Assembly: GCA_037349105.1 (NCBI GenBank)
Contig: JAYJMM010000036.1
Span: 372,001-436,000, forward strand
DNA length: 64,000 nucleotides
DNA from: Limnomonas spitsbergensis
Taxonomy: Eukaryota > Chlorophyta > Chlorophyceae > Chlamydomonadales
Direction of reading: 5' to 3'
Shown one piece after another: positions 46,980-56,737 of the stretch; positions within the stretch are counted from its first letter, which is position 1, and each line of letters opens with the position of its first letter. The translations under genes were made by a program, and so were the position numbers. Below the pieces are notes generated by a model, which did not search any database, was not told the DNA's origin, and saw only the letters and a list, made by a program, of their open reading frames with translations.

Positions 46980-47038
46980 GTGGATAACGTTAAACCTTTG
47001 GGCCCTGCTCATTAAGACTTGGCCGCATTGGCGTCTAG
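46980..47038 (-). repeat. LINE-tail repeat copy
   Basis: Plus strand GTGGATAACGTTAAACC, then GGGCCCTGCTCATTAAG and TTGGCCGCATTGGCGTC; diverged, with no target duplication found. Confidence 0.55.
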
Positions 47039-47304
47039 CAAGAGACGTTTGTGTATAGTGGTGTGGAATAGAAAGTGTCCTAGTGTGCATTACGAACGGA
47101 CCTCGCTTGGTCATACGATACAACGTGTACCTGAGTCATTGACCTCTGTATAATCTGAATTGTAGGCCTCGATGCACCTCACGGTCCAATTCATTCATAA
47201 GGGAGCAAGGGCCATGCAGCCCAGAGACTAAAGGCCTGGTGTGTCTATGAAATGCAAAACTCCACCAATTACTCCACCGTGAGATTACGTGTTTGAAGTC
47301 CTTA

Positions 47305-47721
47305 TTATAGTATGTTCCTGCAGTGTCCTTCAAAAACCTGGATGGCAATGTTGGACACGCGGTTCTTGTTCCATGCCTTGAAACGATGTATGCGTACAAG
47401 CCAAGGACTGACAACCTGGCTGGCCAGCATTTTCTCAACATACCGGTACAGTTCAAAATTGAGACGGGGGTCAGGAGGATCATGAGGGAATGTTCCCTTG
47501 CCCAGCGCAAAACTGCTCACAAAGCCTGATGATAAGTCTGCCCACCATATACGAGGCAACTCAGACCAGGAACAGGACAGGTATCCACAGGAGATGAACT
47601 GCACTCGGAAGTCCCGAGCAAACTGATTCCTTTGCGCATCAGGGAAATAACCCAGCTGAGTTTGGGTAATGAAAGCGTCATTAGAGGTGTGATGCACCAG
47701 GCACAGCGAGAAAACACACAA
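47305..47721 (-). CDS. Hypothetical 138-residue reading frame
   Basis: A single minus-strand frame with plausible protein composition, including LPRIWWADLSSGFVSSFALG and FPHDPPDPRLNFELYRYVEK. I do not recognise it. It lies about 230 bp downstream of the REXO4 stop on the same strand and is partly overlapped at its start by a decayed LINE tail at 47,723-47,773, so it may be a fragment of a mobile element rather than a host gene. Confidence 0.3.
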   Translation of the reverse strand: MCVFSLCLVHHTSNDAFITQTQLGYFPDAQRNQFARDFRVQFISCGYLSCSWSELPRIWWADLSSGFVSSFALGKGTFPHDPPDPRLNFELYRYVEKMLASQVVSPWLVRIHRFKAWNKNRVSNIAIQVFEGHCRNIL

Positions 47722-47722
47722 T

Positions 47723-47773
47723 TGCGGCCGAGCCGTTTTTGAGCAGGGCCCAGCTAGCCAGATATGTAACGAC
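47723..47773 (+). repeat. LINE-tail repeat copy
   Basis: TTGCGGCCGAGCCGTTTTTG then AGCAGGGCCCAG, followed by a disrupted ATATGTAACGAC end. Confidence 0.55.
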
Positions 47774-47954
47774 AGAAACAGAAAGCATTCACAATCTTAT
47801 TCCATTTGTGGTGATAAAAATGACCTTCAGACAAAAACAGGTGGGGCAGGCATTCAAACCAAGCACACAACCTTCCAAGCATGGATCATGTTGACGGTGC
47901 AAACATGATCAGAAGTCGGTTGAGAGTTCAGGATTAGTCACCCTAGACCCTTAA

Positions 47955-50900
47955 TCACAGGTCCGCATATGGGTCGTCCTTGATATCTCTGTCGAAGGCG
48001 TGCACCTTGCCTCCCGCCCTGGCTGCGAGGTCCTGGGCGATGCGTACCTGGCCCTTGCCTTTGCCCATTCGCGCCTGCAGAGCTCAGCACCAGGGGGGAT
48101 GTCAGGTCTCAAAGTGTTTAGGTGCACACATAGGGGTACTCATGTTTACAATAATATTTCAATATTTGTATTCATAACAATTATAAAAAAACGGAAATTT
48201 TGTATGATTACCCAACTTTTATTTTGCACCGCAATTAAAAGACTTGTTTTTGCATTTTTGCACACAGGAATACCCGTGGTGAAAACAATGATCTGCTCAT
48301 GCATCTCAAACAACCATCTGTTCCAGCAAAACTCAAAAAGTCCTCCTTCCTCAAGCACAACCACTGACCTTCCGGGCGCTTGCCCCCGTTGTAGCCCGCC
48401 CCTCAAGGGACTCCCTCACTGCCCGCCTGGCCGCAGCATCCTTAACCACCGCCCGCCGCATGCCGCCCGTTGCCAGCCCATGCTCCCATTCCTGGCGGTG
48501 CTTGTGGTAGACGTACAGCGCGGCCCGCGCATCATCCACCGGGCTATGCTCGCCCTCCTGGAATCGGGCGAGGGGGGAAGAGCAGGGTGCAATGATATAC
48601 CGTAAAACAGCTTAGACTCCGCGCACCCCAAAAAACAAGAATTTTTTTTACGGCCGCGCACCCCAAAAAGAATTTAAAAACGGTCGCGCAGCGACGAAAT
48701 TTTAATTTATATTAACGCCGCGCAGCACAGAATTTAATTAAACATCGCGCATCACTGAAATAATTTAAATGTCCGTCCGCGCAGCACTTTCAGCCAGTAC
48801 AGTCAACGTCAGTTAAAGCTTCGTTTGCTAAGATACCGTAGTCGTCATTCTCATCCTCATGTCATTCGTGGCCTCAAGGATTGCGCGGCAATTAAGGCCC
48901 TAGGGCGCAGCGGCAGTGCGTAAACTGGGAGTTCATCCTTCTGAGGTCGGCGGTTCGAATCCTATCAATGCTTATTTACCGCAGTGCAGTAATGCTACCT
49001 ATGAGTACCGGTAATGCTCATCTGAGTCATCAGTACTGTTACCATGCAGGGCTATTAGGGCACACTTGACAAGGATGACTGAATGGATGTCGAATCAAAC
49101 AGTCGCGCGATAGCGCGCGAATTTTTGTAACAAGTGCTGCTTTAATTCATACCGCGCACCCCCAAAATAATTTTTGGGGACCCGACTGACGCTCCGCGCA
49201 GCTGCAATTTTGGAATTAATATTAGCGCGCACCCATGTCCGCGCACCCCAATAATTATTTAATTACGAGCGGAGTCTAACCTGTTCTACGGTATTGGCAG
49301 ACTTTATTTTTTTTAGGTGTCCAATTTATGCCGGATCAAATGCAGGATGGTGAGGAGTTCAGAATAGCAAGGCACCAGAATGCATCAATAAATCATGCAT
49401 CCGTGAGGCCACCTACATCATCAGCATGCTTGTGGTTTTGAGGAGGTGGTGGCTGCTCGTGTATTCCTCAACCTGCCAAGCCAGAAGACTTGTGTTGCGT
49501 TTGCGGGGGGGCCTAAGACCAGACACCATGGTAGGCTCCCTTCAGATATGAGTCCTGCGCCTCGGTGGCGCATCCACCGTGCAGCCCATAAGCATGTCCC
49601 TTGTCCCTCATCCCACATGCAGAAAGCCAGGAACACAGCCCTTGCCCCAGGACCCTGAAGCACGATGGTCCCACCCACCTGGATGACCAGCCCCAGCTGC
49701 TCCCTGGCCAGGTGCTTCAACGCCCGGGGACGCGGCTTGCGACCAGGGGCAGGGCTCCGCATCAGGGGGGGGTACCTACAGAGAGGGTAGGGAGGGGGAG
49801 CAGCCTGGGTCAGGGAGGAGGATCAGCCAACAAGTAATTTAAATAAGCGGGTTAAACAACAAAATGCACCCTGTTGGTGCACGGGTTGTGGAGCCTCCTT
49901 TACTGACGCATAGATGATGCTAGCATGGGACGGGGCGGCCCCTAGGAGGGATAAGATCAGCAAGGTACTAAGGAACAACACACAGGTCGTCAACTTAGTT
50001 TGCATGCCGGTTCAAGCAATTAAGAGGTTCAGGAGCACAAAGCAGTGTCTACGTTCGTAAAGATGCTGACAGGTACACTCAGGCACATACACTCACTCCC
50101 CATTGTCCCACACCCTTCACACACTCAATCAGTTTTCCCCACACTTCACACACTCACTCCCCCTTGTCCCAGACCCTTCACACACTCAATCAGCTCCCCC
50201 CCACACTTCACACACTCACCCCCCCTTGTCCCAGACCCTTCACACACTCAATCAGTTTCCCCCCACACTTCACACACTCACCCCCCTTGTCCCAGACCCT
50301 TCACACACTCAATCAGTTTCCCCCCACACTTCACACACTCACTCCCCCTTGTCCCAGACCCTTCACACACTCAATCACTTTCCCCACACTTCACACACTC
50401 ACCCCCCCTTGTCCCAGACCCTTCACACACTCAATCAGTTTCCCCCCACACTTCACACATACTCCCCTTTGTCCCACACTCTACACACACTCACTTCCCC
50501 GTGTCGCGCGTATCTTTGCGAGGGTGGTCTAGCAGCAGGGCCTTGAGGTCATTTTGAAGCGAGTGGCCAACCAAGGTGGCCCCTGCCAGCAGCTGGGATA
50601 CCTAGAGGCAACAAGGCAGGGGAGGCAGGGGGCGAGGCGTGGGGATAGGAGTGGGCGAGGCGGGGCAGGGACATGGTGAGGAATTGATGTGCGCTGTACA
50701 GGGTTACAGGGAGGGGGGGGGGGCATCAGTTTTACAGGGGTGCATGCATGAGGGGGCAGGTCGTGGCAGGGTGCCCTCTCTCATTGCCCATTGATGCCCC
50801 TTCGTAAAACCCTCATGCTCCCTGCGCGCCCATCAGCCTTTCCCATGGTATGCCAACAATAGGATTAGGGGCGGCATTGCTTATGCCTCCCCTGATAGTA

Positions 50901-53816
50901 CTCTCCCACACCTCCTCCAGCCCCCAAAACGCCCTCACCCTGTCCCACATTCTCCCTCCTCAGGCATCGTGCTAACTTCATCTTCACTTCAACATCCTCC
51001 CACCCCATACAGACCGTTCCTTGTACCAGAATCTCCACCCCGTTCAGAGACACAAATCCCCTGCTTAAAAGGGATCTAAGTTCTGGCTGACTGGTATGGA
51101 CACAGAAAGCCAGAATCAGAGAGCGTTCAAGAGGCGGAGAGGTGGCAGCATATATTTACCTAGGGTGGCACTCAAGCTTTTCAGGCTAGGCGTGGCCAGC
51201 AAATCATAAGGGGTCGGTGGCACACTATGACAGACGAACTACAGAACGACCAGAAGGGTGAAACCCTTACATGTTTCTTTCCCCTCCCCTGCCCTGTTCC
51301 GTCCCACACTCAGCCCTGCACCCCCCCTGCCAGAACTCGCGCTCTCCTATCCCTTCTCTATGGCCCAGACCGCGCTTGTCCTGCCCAAACTCAGACCCTA
51401 GGACCCTCCTCCGCAGTCGCCTCCTCCGGCCCCTACAGGGCACGGGCAATCGTGTCCATACCCGCATCCCCCCTAAAACCCACCCCTCTCCTTCACCTCC
51501 TCAGTAGTAGGTAGGGCAGGGGCACTCCTGCTTGTCCTCCCCCCAAACCCACCTTCTCTTGTGCCTCCTCCAGGGTGAGGACGCCCGCACCATGCAAGTG
51601 CTCAGGCAAGACACCGCTGACCCACGTCCTGTAATCTGTGACCTTCTCCTTGGGCTTCACGTACGCGTCCAGGAGGGGGTGCCCGTCATCCTTAACGATG
51701 CACACGCGGGCCAGGGCGCTGCGAGTACCCTCCGGGCCGACGCCCACCATCTCACAATCCATGGCCAGAATGGCGGTCACTCCTGATCCATCGGTGAGCA
51801 GGGAAGAGGGAAACATGTGATGGGGTCACGGGCTATGAGGCCACAGGCAGTGGGCATCATCAGTGACGAACTGGCAAGAAGAAGGATACAGAACCTGAGC
51901 CAACTGAACCGCCATCTCGGGTCATCAAAAAGCCGACGTAAGAAGGCAGCAGGTGACAGGCTGTCAGACAGAAAAAAAATGAAGAAGGAAGGGATACCAA
52001 AAGGTAGCAATGCAACCGCTCCTTCTGCCTACCCCACCCTACGCATTGATGCTCGCACCCCCTCTACCCCATACCCTCAACCTAAACCCTAACCCGGGTC
52101 AGCCACCTACCCGTATTGCTTCCCTTGACGACGAGCTTCTTTGGCGCTGCCTGCCCCTCAGCCTCTAGTTCGGCCCGGCGCTTCCTCCCGCTGCCATCAG
52201 CTCCCACAGCCTGCAGAGGGGGACGCACTCCAGGTTCAGATGCTGCCTCAGCTTGTAAGGGTAAGGGTTTAGGGTTTGAGGCTGAATCAGTTTGAAGGAA
52301 TAAGGGTTTAGGGTTTGATGCTGAATCAATTTGAAGGAATAAGGGTGTGTGGTTCAATGCTGACTCGGGTTGTAGGGTATACTGTCTAGGGTTCAGGGTT
52401 TGATGCTGACTCGGGTTGTAGGGTATACTGTCTAGGGTTCAGGGTTTGTTGCTGACTGAGGTTGTAATGTATACTGTCTAGGGTTTGATGCTGACTGAGG
52501 TTGTAGGGTATACTGTCTAGGGTTCAGGGTTTGATGCTGACTGAGGTTGTAGGGTATACTGTCTAGGGTTCAGGACTTCAGGGTTTGATGCTGACTGATG
52601 TTGTAGGGTATACTGTCTAGGGTTCAGGGTTTGATGCTGACTGAGGTTGTAGGGTATACTGTCTAGGGTTCAGGGTTTGATGCTGGCTGATGTTGTAGGG
52701 TATACTGTCTAGGGTTCAGGGTTTGATGTTGACTCAGGTTGCAGGGATAAGGGTTCAGGGTTTGATGCGAATGCAGGTTTTAGGGTATACTGTCTAGGGA
52801 TAAGGGTTCAGGGTTTCATGCTGGCTCAGTTTGTAGGGCATACTGTTTAGGGTTCAGGGTTTGATGCTGACTCAGGTTGTAGGGATAAGGGTTCAGGGTT
52901 TGATGCGGATGCAGGTTTTAGGGTATACTGTCTAGGGATAAGGGTTCAGGGTTTCATCCTGACTCAGGTTGTAGGCTATACTGTTTAGGGTTGGGGGTTT
53001 GATGCGGACTGAGTTCATAGGTTATAGGTCATAGGGTGAAGGTCTTCAAGTTGACTTAGGTTGAAGGGTTCAGGGTTTGACGGTTGAGGCTGGCCCAGGT
53101 TGAAAATATCACCCACCTGCTTGATCATCTGCCAGTTAGAGCTCAACACATTCGTGACCGTGGCCTTGGGAGGTGCAGTGATAGACACCGCTGCCGCTGC
53201 TCCTCCCGTTGCTCTTGTCGCTGCTCCTGCTGCTTTGAGCTGCTTTCTCCGCCTGGCCTCCCGCCTGGCGCGGTGGCGAACAGATTTCCCCCCCAGCCAT
53301 CGCTTGGATCCCGGCCACGGCCTGTACCCCAGCCATAGCTTGAACCCCGGTCGCGGCCTGTACCCCAGCCCCTGCCTGCGCCCCGTCAGCACCTAATGAC
53401 ATCTTTGAGGCTGAGCTTGCCTCTTCCACCCGATTCTGGACCAAGCCAGAGGGCACGACTGCCGTGATTGCTGCCTTGCTTCCAGCCGGCTTAGAAAGAA
53501 AAGGCTGTTGCTGCTGCTGCAGCTGTTTAAATTGCCTAGTATTCCCCGCAAGCATGCCTGGATGTTTCAGAGCCTGGGCTGCAGTCCACAGGGAAGACAT
53601 GCCAGCCATTGCTGACCCAGCCTCCTTACTGCCCGCTGCCATCGCCTCTGGTTTCCTCGGCTCCGCAGTGGGCTTTGATGGTTTCTTACTGGGCTTGCTG
53701 GTGGGCTGCTTCTGCTGAAGCTTGAGCCTAGCTGGCACTGCAAGGGCACCCATAGAGGCCTTGATGCGCCCTGGCTGAGACTGCGAGTCGATCTGGGGCT
53801 TCTTCTCTGGTTTCAT
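47955..53816 (-). CDS. REXO4: RNA exonuclease 4 homologue (REXO4/Rex4), DEDDh 3'-5' exonuclease, 7 exons
   Basis: Exons on the minus strand: 53,816-53,117; 52,210-52,111; 51,782-51,553; 50,601-50,495; 49,775-49,679; 48,557-48,369; 48,074-47,955; about 513 residues, phases consistent. The exonuclease domain carries Exo I ([13 protein letters not shown]), the YVKP...[10 protein letters not shown] segment, Exo II ([18 protein letters not shown]), RDTGKYPPL and Exo III ([11 protein letters not shown]), the DEDDh set of the Rex4/ISG20 family. Rex4 proteins act in rRNA processing in the nucleolus. The N-terminal third is low complexity ([13 protein letters not shown] repeats) with a basic run ([15 protein letters not shown]). 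Exon 1 needs one base removed from a run of seven C (53,288-53,294, plus strand) to keep frame, so it is frameshifted, polymorphic or a sequence error. Introns 1, 4 and 5 contain a minisatellite, a donor-linked minisatellite and a MITE. Confidence 0.9.
48598..49293. mobile_element. MITE-like element with terminal inverted repeats, in REXO4 intron 5
   Basis: Body 48,600-49,291 (692 bp). Left end CCGTAAAACAGCTTAGACTC and right end (reverse complement) CCGTAGAACAGGTTAGACTC match except at two positions, and TA flanks each side (48,598-48,599, 49,292-49,293). Sub-terminal regions on both sides repeat CGCGCACCCC/CGCGCAGC motifs among A/T-rich runs. No transposase frame. The TA duplication would suit a Tc1/mariner-type or similar transposase, which is inference. 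Confidence 0.75.
48895..48975 (+). other. tRNA-like segment inside the MITE
   Basis: An A-box-like TAGGGCGCAGCGG (48,901-48,913) and a perfect B box GGTTCGAATCC (48,952-48,962) lie 38 bp apart, with TTCATCC and TGAGGTC between them, recalling a Met tRNA. The stems do not pair well, so this is a decayed tRNA, a SINE head or an internal pol III promoter rather than a working tRNA gene. Confidence 0.5.
49823..50005 (-). CDS. Small reading frame with signal peptide inside REXO4 intron 4
   Basis: 60 codons from ATG 50,005. The N-terminus is a textbook secretory signal ([20 protein letters not shown], then LGAAPSHAS with an A-x-A-like site), followed by about 30 residues with two adjacent cysteines. 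It lies on the same strand as REXO4, within the intron. It could be chance, an intron-retention product or an exon of an unrelated nested gene. Confidence 0.25.
   Translation of the reverse strand: MQTKLTTCVLFLSTLLILSLLGAAPSHASIIYASVKEAPQPVHQQGAFCCLTRLFKLLVG
50086..50500 (-). repeat. Donor-linked minisatellite in REXO4 intron 4
   Basis: About seven copies of a roughly 60-bp unit read, on the minus strand, as GGTGAGTGTGTGAAGTGTGG plus GGAAACTGATTGAGTGTGTG and GGTCTGGGACAAGG. The copy nearest exon 4 contains the real donor (GTGAGT, 50,494-50,489), and about six further GTGAGT copies follow downstream. Plus-strand frames rich in HTLNQF are by-products. Confidence 0.85.
51480..51553 (-). repeat. 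Two-copy donor duplication, REXO4 intron 3
   Basis: The donor region AAGGTGGGTTTGGGGGGAGG (from 51,554) is echoed about 65 bp downstream by GGGGTGGGTTTTAGGGGGG near 51,470-51,490. Divergence is considerable, so this is a weaker case than the arrays. Confidence 0.45.
52240..53100 (-). repeat. 47-bp telomere-like minisatellite in REXO4 intron 1
   Basis: About fifteen imperfect copies of a unit built from TTGTAGGGTATACTGTCTAG, GGTTCAGGGTTTGATG and CTGACTGAGG. The left end contains TAAGGGTTTAGGGTTTGA, close to the algal/plant telomere repeat TTTAGGG. It fills nearly the whole intron. Confidence 0.85.
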
Positions 53817-54168
53817 TCACACCAACGCGCGTTTCACCAGGAGAAGAGTTCCTAAAGGAAGAGGGTGGAGGAGAAACACTTTGATTGGCTTTTAAACCAA
53901 GGGGCTTGAGGCAGGGGTAAGGCATTCATAGAAGATACGTTGGATAGGCTTATGTGAGGTGCTTGAAGCAGGGGTAAGATATTATCCTGGGGAAATGGAT
54001 TGTGGTCAGAGAGGGTGACAGCAGCTCCAGCTATGACAGGCAGCCGGGCAATGCTGCCTCAGCACTGCCGACATTGAGGTGTCTGCAGCAGAAATGTAAT
54101 TAAAACAAATGGTCGGTATCAGTCCTAGTACCAGTCTCCATAAAATGTACCAGAAGGAGAAGCCTTAT

Positions 54169-54272
54169 CTCTGCTACTGAGAGATAATTGTACTGCTATG
54201 CCTTTACTGGTGCTGGTTTATTCACCAGCACCAGTAACGGCATAGCAGTACAATTATCTCTCAGTAGCAGAG
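54169..54272. repeat. Near-perfect 49-bp hairpin
   Basis: Arms 54,169-54,217 and 54,224-54,272 pair at 48 of 49 positions around a 6-nt loop (TTATTC). There are no flanking target duplications. A palindrome this clean is unstable in cloning hosts and likely recent. Confidence 0.9.
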
Positions 54273-54407
54273 CTCAATAGTCAGGACGGTAGCGGTACGG
54301 GTATTTTCTTCCACATTTCATGATTCCTTTGAAGGTAGAAAAGCGGATTGTGAGATAACCCCGCCTGGTCAAAGTGGCTGGAACAGCTTCTCGCTCTTGT
54401 TCCCCAC

Positions 54408-54408
<1 letters not shown>

Positions 54409-54442
<34 letters not shown>
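54409..54442. repeat. (AC)17 microsatellite
   Basis: Seventeen uninterrupted AC dinucleotides. Confidence 0.95.
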
Positions 54443-54444
<2 letters not shown>

Positions 54445-55939
54445 TGAGACCAGTCACTCAGTGCCCCACTCCAATGTAAGAGATTGAAGTTTTCCAGCAG
54501 CAAGTAGACAGCTTTCAGACAATGTCAGAAACCACGCCCCCAGCTGTGGATTGGAACTCTGCTTCTCTGTTGATCAGAAGTTGAGGCTCTGTATGTCCCT
54601 ACCCTTGGCCCCGATGGCGGTAAGTGAGGCCACTGCTGCCTCCGGCCGACCTGCACATCGGGGAGGAAACGGGAACGCTTCTTAACCAGGGAGGAGATGT
54701 GAACGGCGCTGGACCACGCCGGCGCAGCGGGGTGTGTAGCATGGTTACGGCATTGGCTGTGTTGCTCTGATGTCCGTCCTCTTGCAACACAGCTCCTGCC
54801 ACATGTGTTCATCCACTGGTATTGCTCCCTCAACCAACAATCAACACGCTGTACTGGAAAGAGGCTACTTCTACTAAATTACCGGTAGTAATGAATTTGG
54901 AACCATCGGAACACTACATAATAACATAACCCACGGGCCCGTCCTTGCATAGAACATCGTATTCACATAGTTGTTCTGAGAAAGCGGTTAATTGTTAGAG
55001 CCTGAACCATCGTTCCCAGATGAATGCCCCCCCCTCACCATAAATTCAGGATATGGCAGGTGCCAGGTGCTACCGGTATCATATGCCCAGTGAGCCCCCC
55101 AAAGACCTCTGGTAATGAGTCACCCATGTATCCAATTAGCTGCCCCAAATCAGCACAGGTGGGCCGCCGTTGCAGCACTACCTCCTCGTCCACCCAGTGC
55201 CCTCTTGCGAAAGGGCCAGGCATTGCAAGCAAGAGAAAAAGGAGGGATTCAGTGTTTAATTGCTCCAGAAGTGTTGTGCATTTTTAGGTGCATTGCCATG
55301 TGAATTGTGACGTACCGGTGCATAGGGCTGCCAATTCAAAGGGGCAGGGCAACTAGGCAGAGGCCATGCAGCCATGCAGCCCCATGCATGATGAACTGAT
55401 GATCCCCTACGTCTCTTCGTGCATGCTGCCCATGGCAGGAGCATGTCCCTGCCACCCTCGTCCCTCCTAGCTAATTTCACGTACAATATGACGCACGCTT
55501 CAGAGAAGCGGCGGCTGCCGCCTTCGACGAAAGAAACAGCAAGTTTCCCCTCGTCTGGTCCACGGTCTGCGGGTAGGAGCGAGCGCCGATGCGGTCATAA
55601 CGGTTTTGCATCGCGAGGCTCGCCTTTGCAAGCATTGCGCCCAGCAATTCTACATAGTTTTTCGGTGCGGTAAAATCCTAACGCACCCTTTCGGGCTTCA
55701 AGCAGCGCAACTCCGCTTGCGAGACCCCCAGCAGCCGCAACCTGTCTTGATGGTGCTTTACGGCGGCTAAATAAGCGTGTAAGTCAGCGCTTTCCATCCA
55801 ACTTCGCTACACGGCGCAGGCGCATTGTTTTCAACTACCGTCGCCACAGTTGTGTAGATGAGATGGTTGAAGGTCGGGTAGTGCGTATCAGTCAGGGTCA
55901 CCTTGTCGCAGATATCGATCTCCCTTAAAACGTACTTTT

Positions 55940-56737
55940 ACTCTCCAACGTTTCAGTTAAATGACATGGCATTACTTGCCAACGTAGCAATTTGGCAACG
56001 TTGGCAAGTAATGCCATGCCATTTTTCCTAAGTCCGTCATCTTAAAAGAGGAGCTCGTGCCATTAAATATTTGCATTCACTTGTTATTATTGACCTCAAT
56101 TCCGATCGTACCAAGTGCCCAGAGGGCCTCCATGGAAGCGGGGGTGTTGCAGGCGAGGGTGGACTAATCGCTGCTGCAGCCCATCCTGAGGCGCAATTAT
56201 CTAAAGCTGCAGGTACTACTTTTACTGGTATGAAGCGTACCTGAACATGTGCCTGCTACAAGAGCATTCACTGCATTTTGGTGTGCAGTTTCGGCCCACA
56301 TGCACAGCATTGAGCCAGCGAACACAGCATCCCACCCTTTTTGCGCAAACTCTTGCATGCATGCGCAGCTTCCACCAGTACTGACAGCCCCCGAATGCAT
56401 GCCCAGCCCCCCGCATGCATGCACGTTACCCTGCCTGCTTGCTCTGATGGACTGTAAAAACTTCACAAAAGTTCACCGCTTGATTGCACAACTCCCACCC
56501 ACATACACTCTGCCTACATGCACACACCCCTGCCCACATGCACAGCATCCTGCCTGCTTGCGGAGCGCCCCACACGCCTACGCATTCCTTGCATGCACAT
56601 GTCCCTGCCTGCATTCACAGCACGTAGCCGCGCTCGCGACCCTCCACCTGCATCTCAGCTCCTTCCCACATGCAAACACCCTGCCCGCATACGCACTACC
56701 CCCGCTTGCACACATAGCCGCCTGGCGCCTGCCAATA
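55940..56737 (+). repeat. Left arm of a large inverted duplication
   Basis: Matches 60,894-60,117 in reverse orientation over nearly its whole length. It starts CTCTCCAACGTTTCAGT and ends near CATAGCCGCCTGGCGCC. About 56,095-56,241 encodes the end of a protein conserved in the other arm (SDRTKCPEGLHGSGGVAGEG, LIAAAAHPEAQLSKAAG, stop after MKRT). This arm has gained a small hairpin (55,961-56,022). The inner half is rich in CATGCACAG-type repeats. Confidence 0.85.
55961..56022. repeat. Hairpin inserted in the left arm
   Basis: 28-nt arms (55,961-55,988 and 55,995-56,022) with two mismatches and a 6-nt loop. The right arm of the big inverted duplication carries only one copy of this sequence, so the second half arose here by local inverted copying and destroyed the coding frame. 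Confidence 0.8.

Larger units (their letters stand above)
46549..47304. other. Downstream flank of PRP4 kinase; repeats only
   Basis: Holds the PRP4 3'UTR and two LINE-tail copies (46,695-46,789 and 46,980-47,038, both minus strand). No further gene recognised. Confidence 0.4.
53817..55939. other. Upstream flank of REXO4; hairpin, microsatellite and no clear gene
   Basis: The REXO4 promoter should lie just right of 53,816. A hairpin (54,169-54,272), an (AC)17 run (54,409-54,442) and TACCGGTA octamers (54,880 and 55,071) are present. A short frame at 55,500-55,673 (SERRCGHNGFASRGSPLQAL) looks mildly coding but has no partner exon that I can support. Confidence 0.35.

Noticed and set aside
48895..48975. 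A functional Met-tRNA gene
   Set aside because: A and B boxes are good, but acceptor, anticodon and T stems do not pair, and the base after the anticodon is a pyrimidine; kept only as tRNA-like sequence.
50045..50557. Plus-strand frames of 122-170 codons rich in His/Thr/Pro
   Set aside because: Translation of the REXO4 intron 4 minisatellite in all frames.
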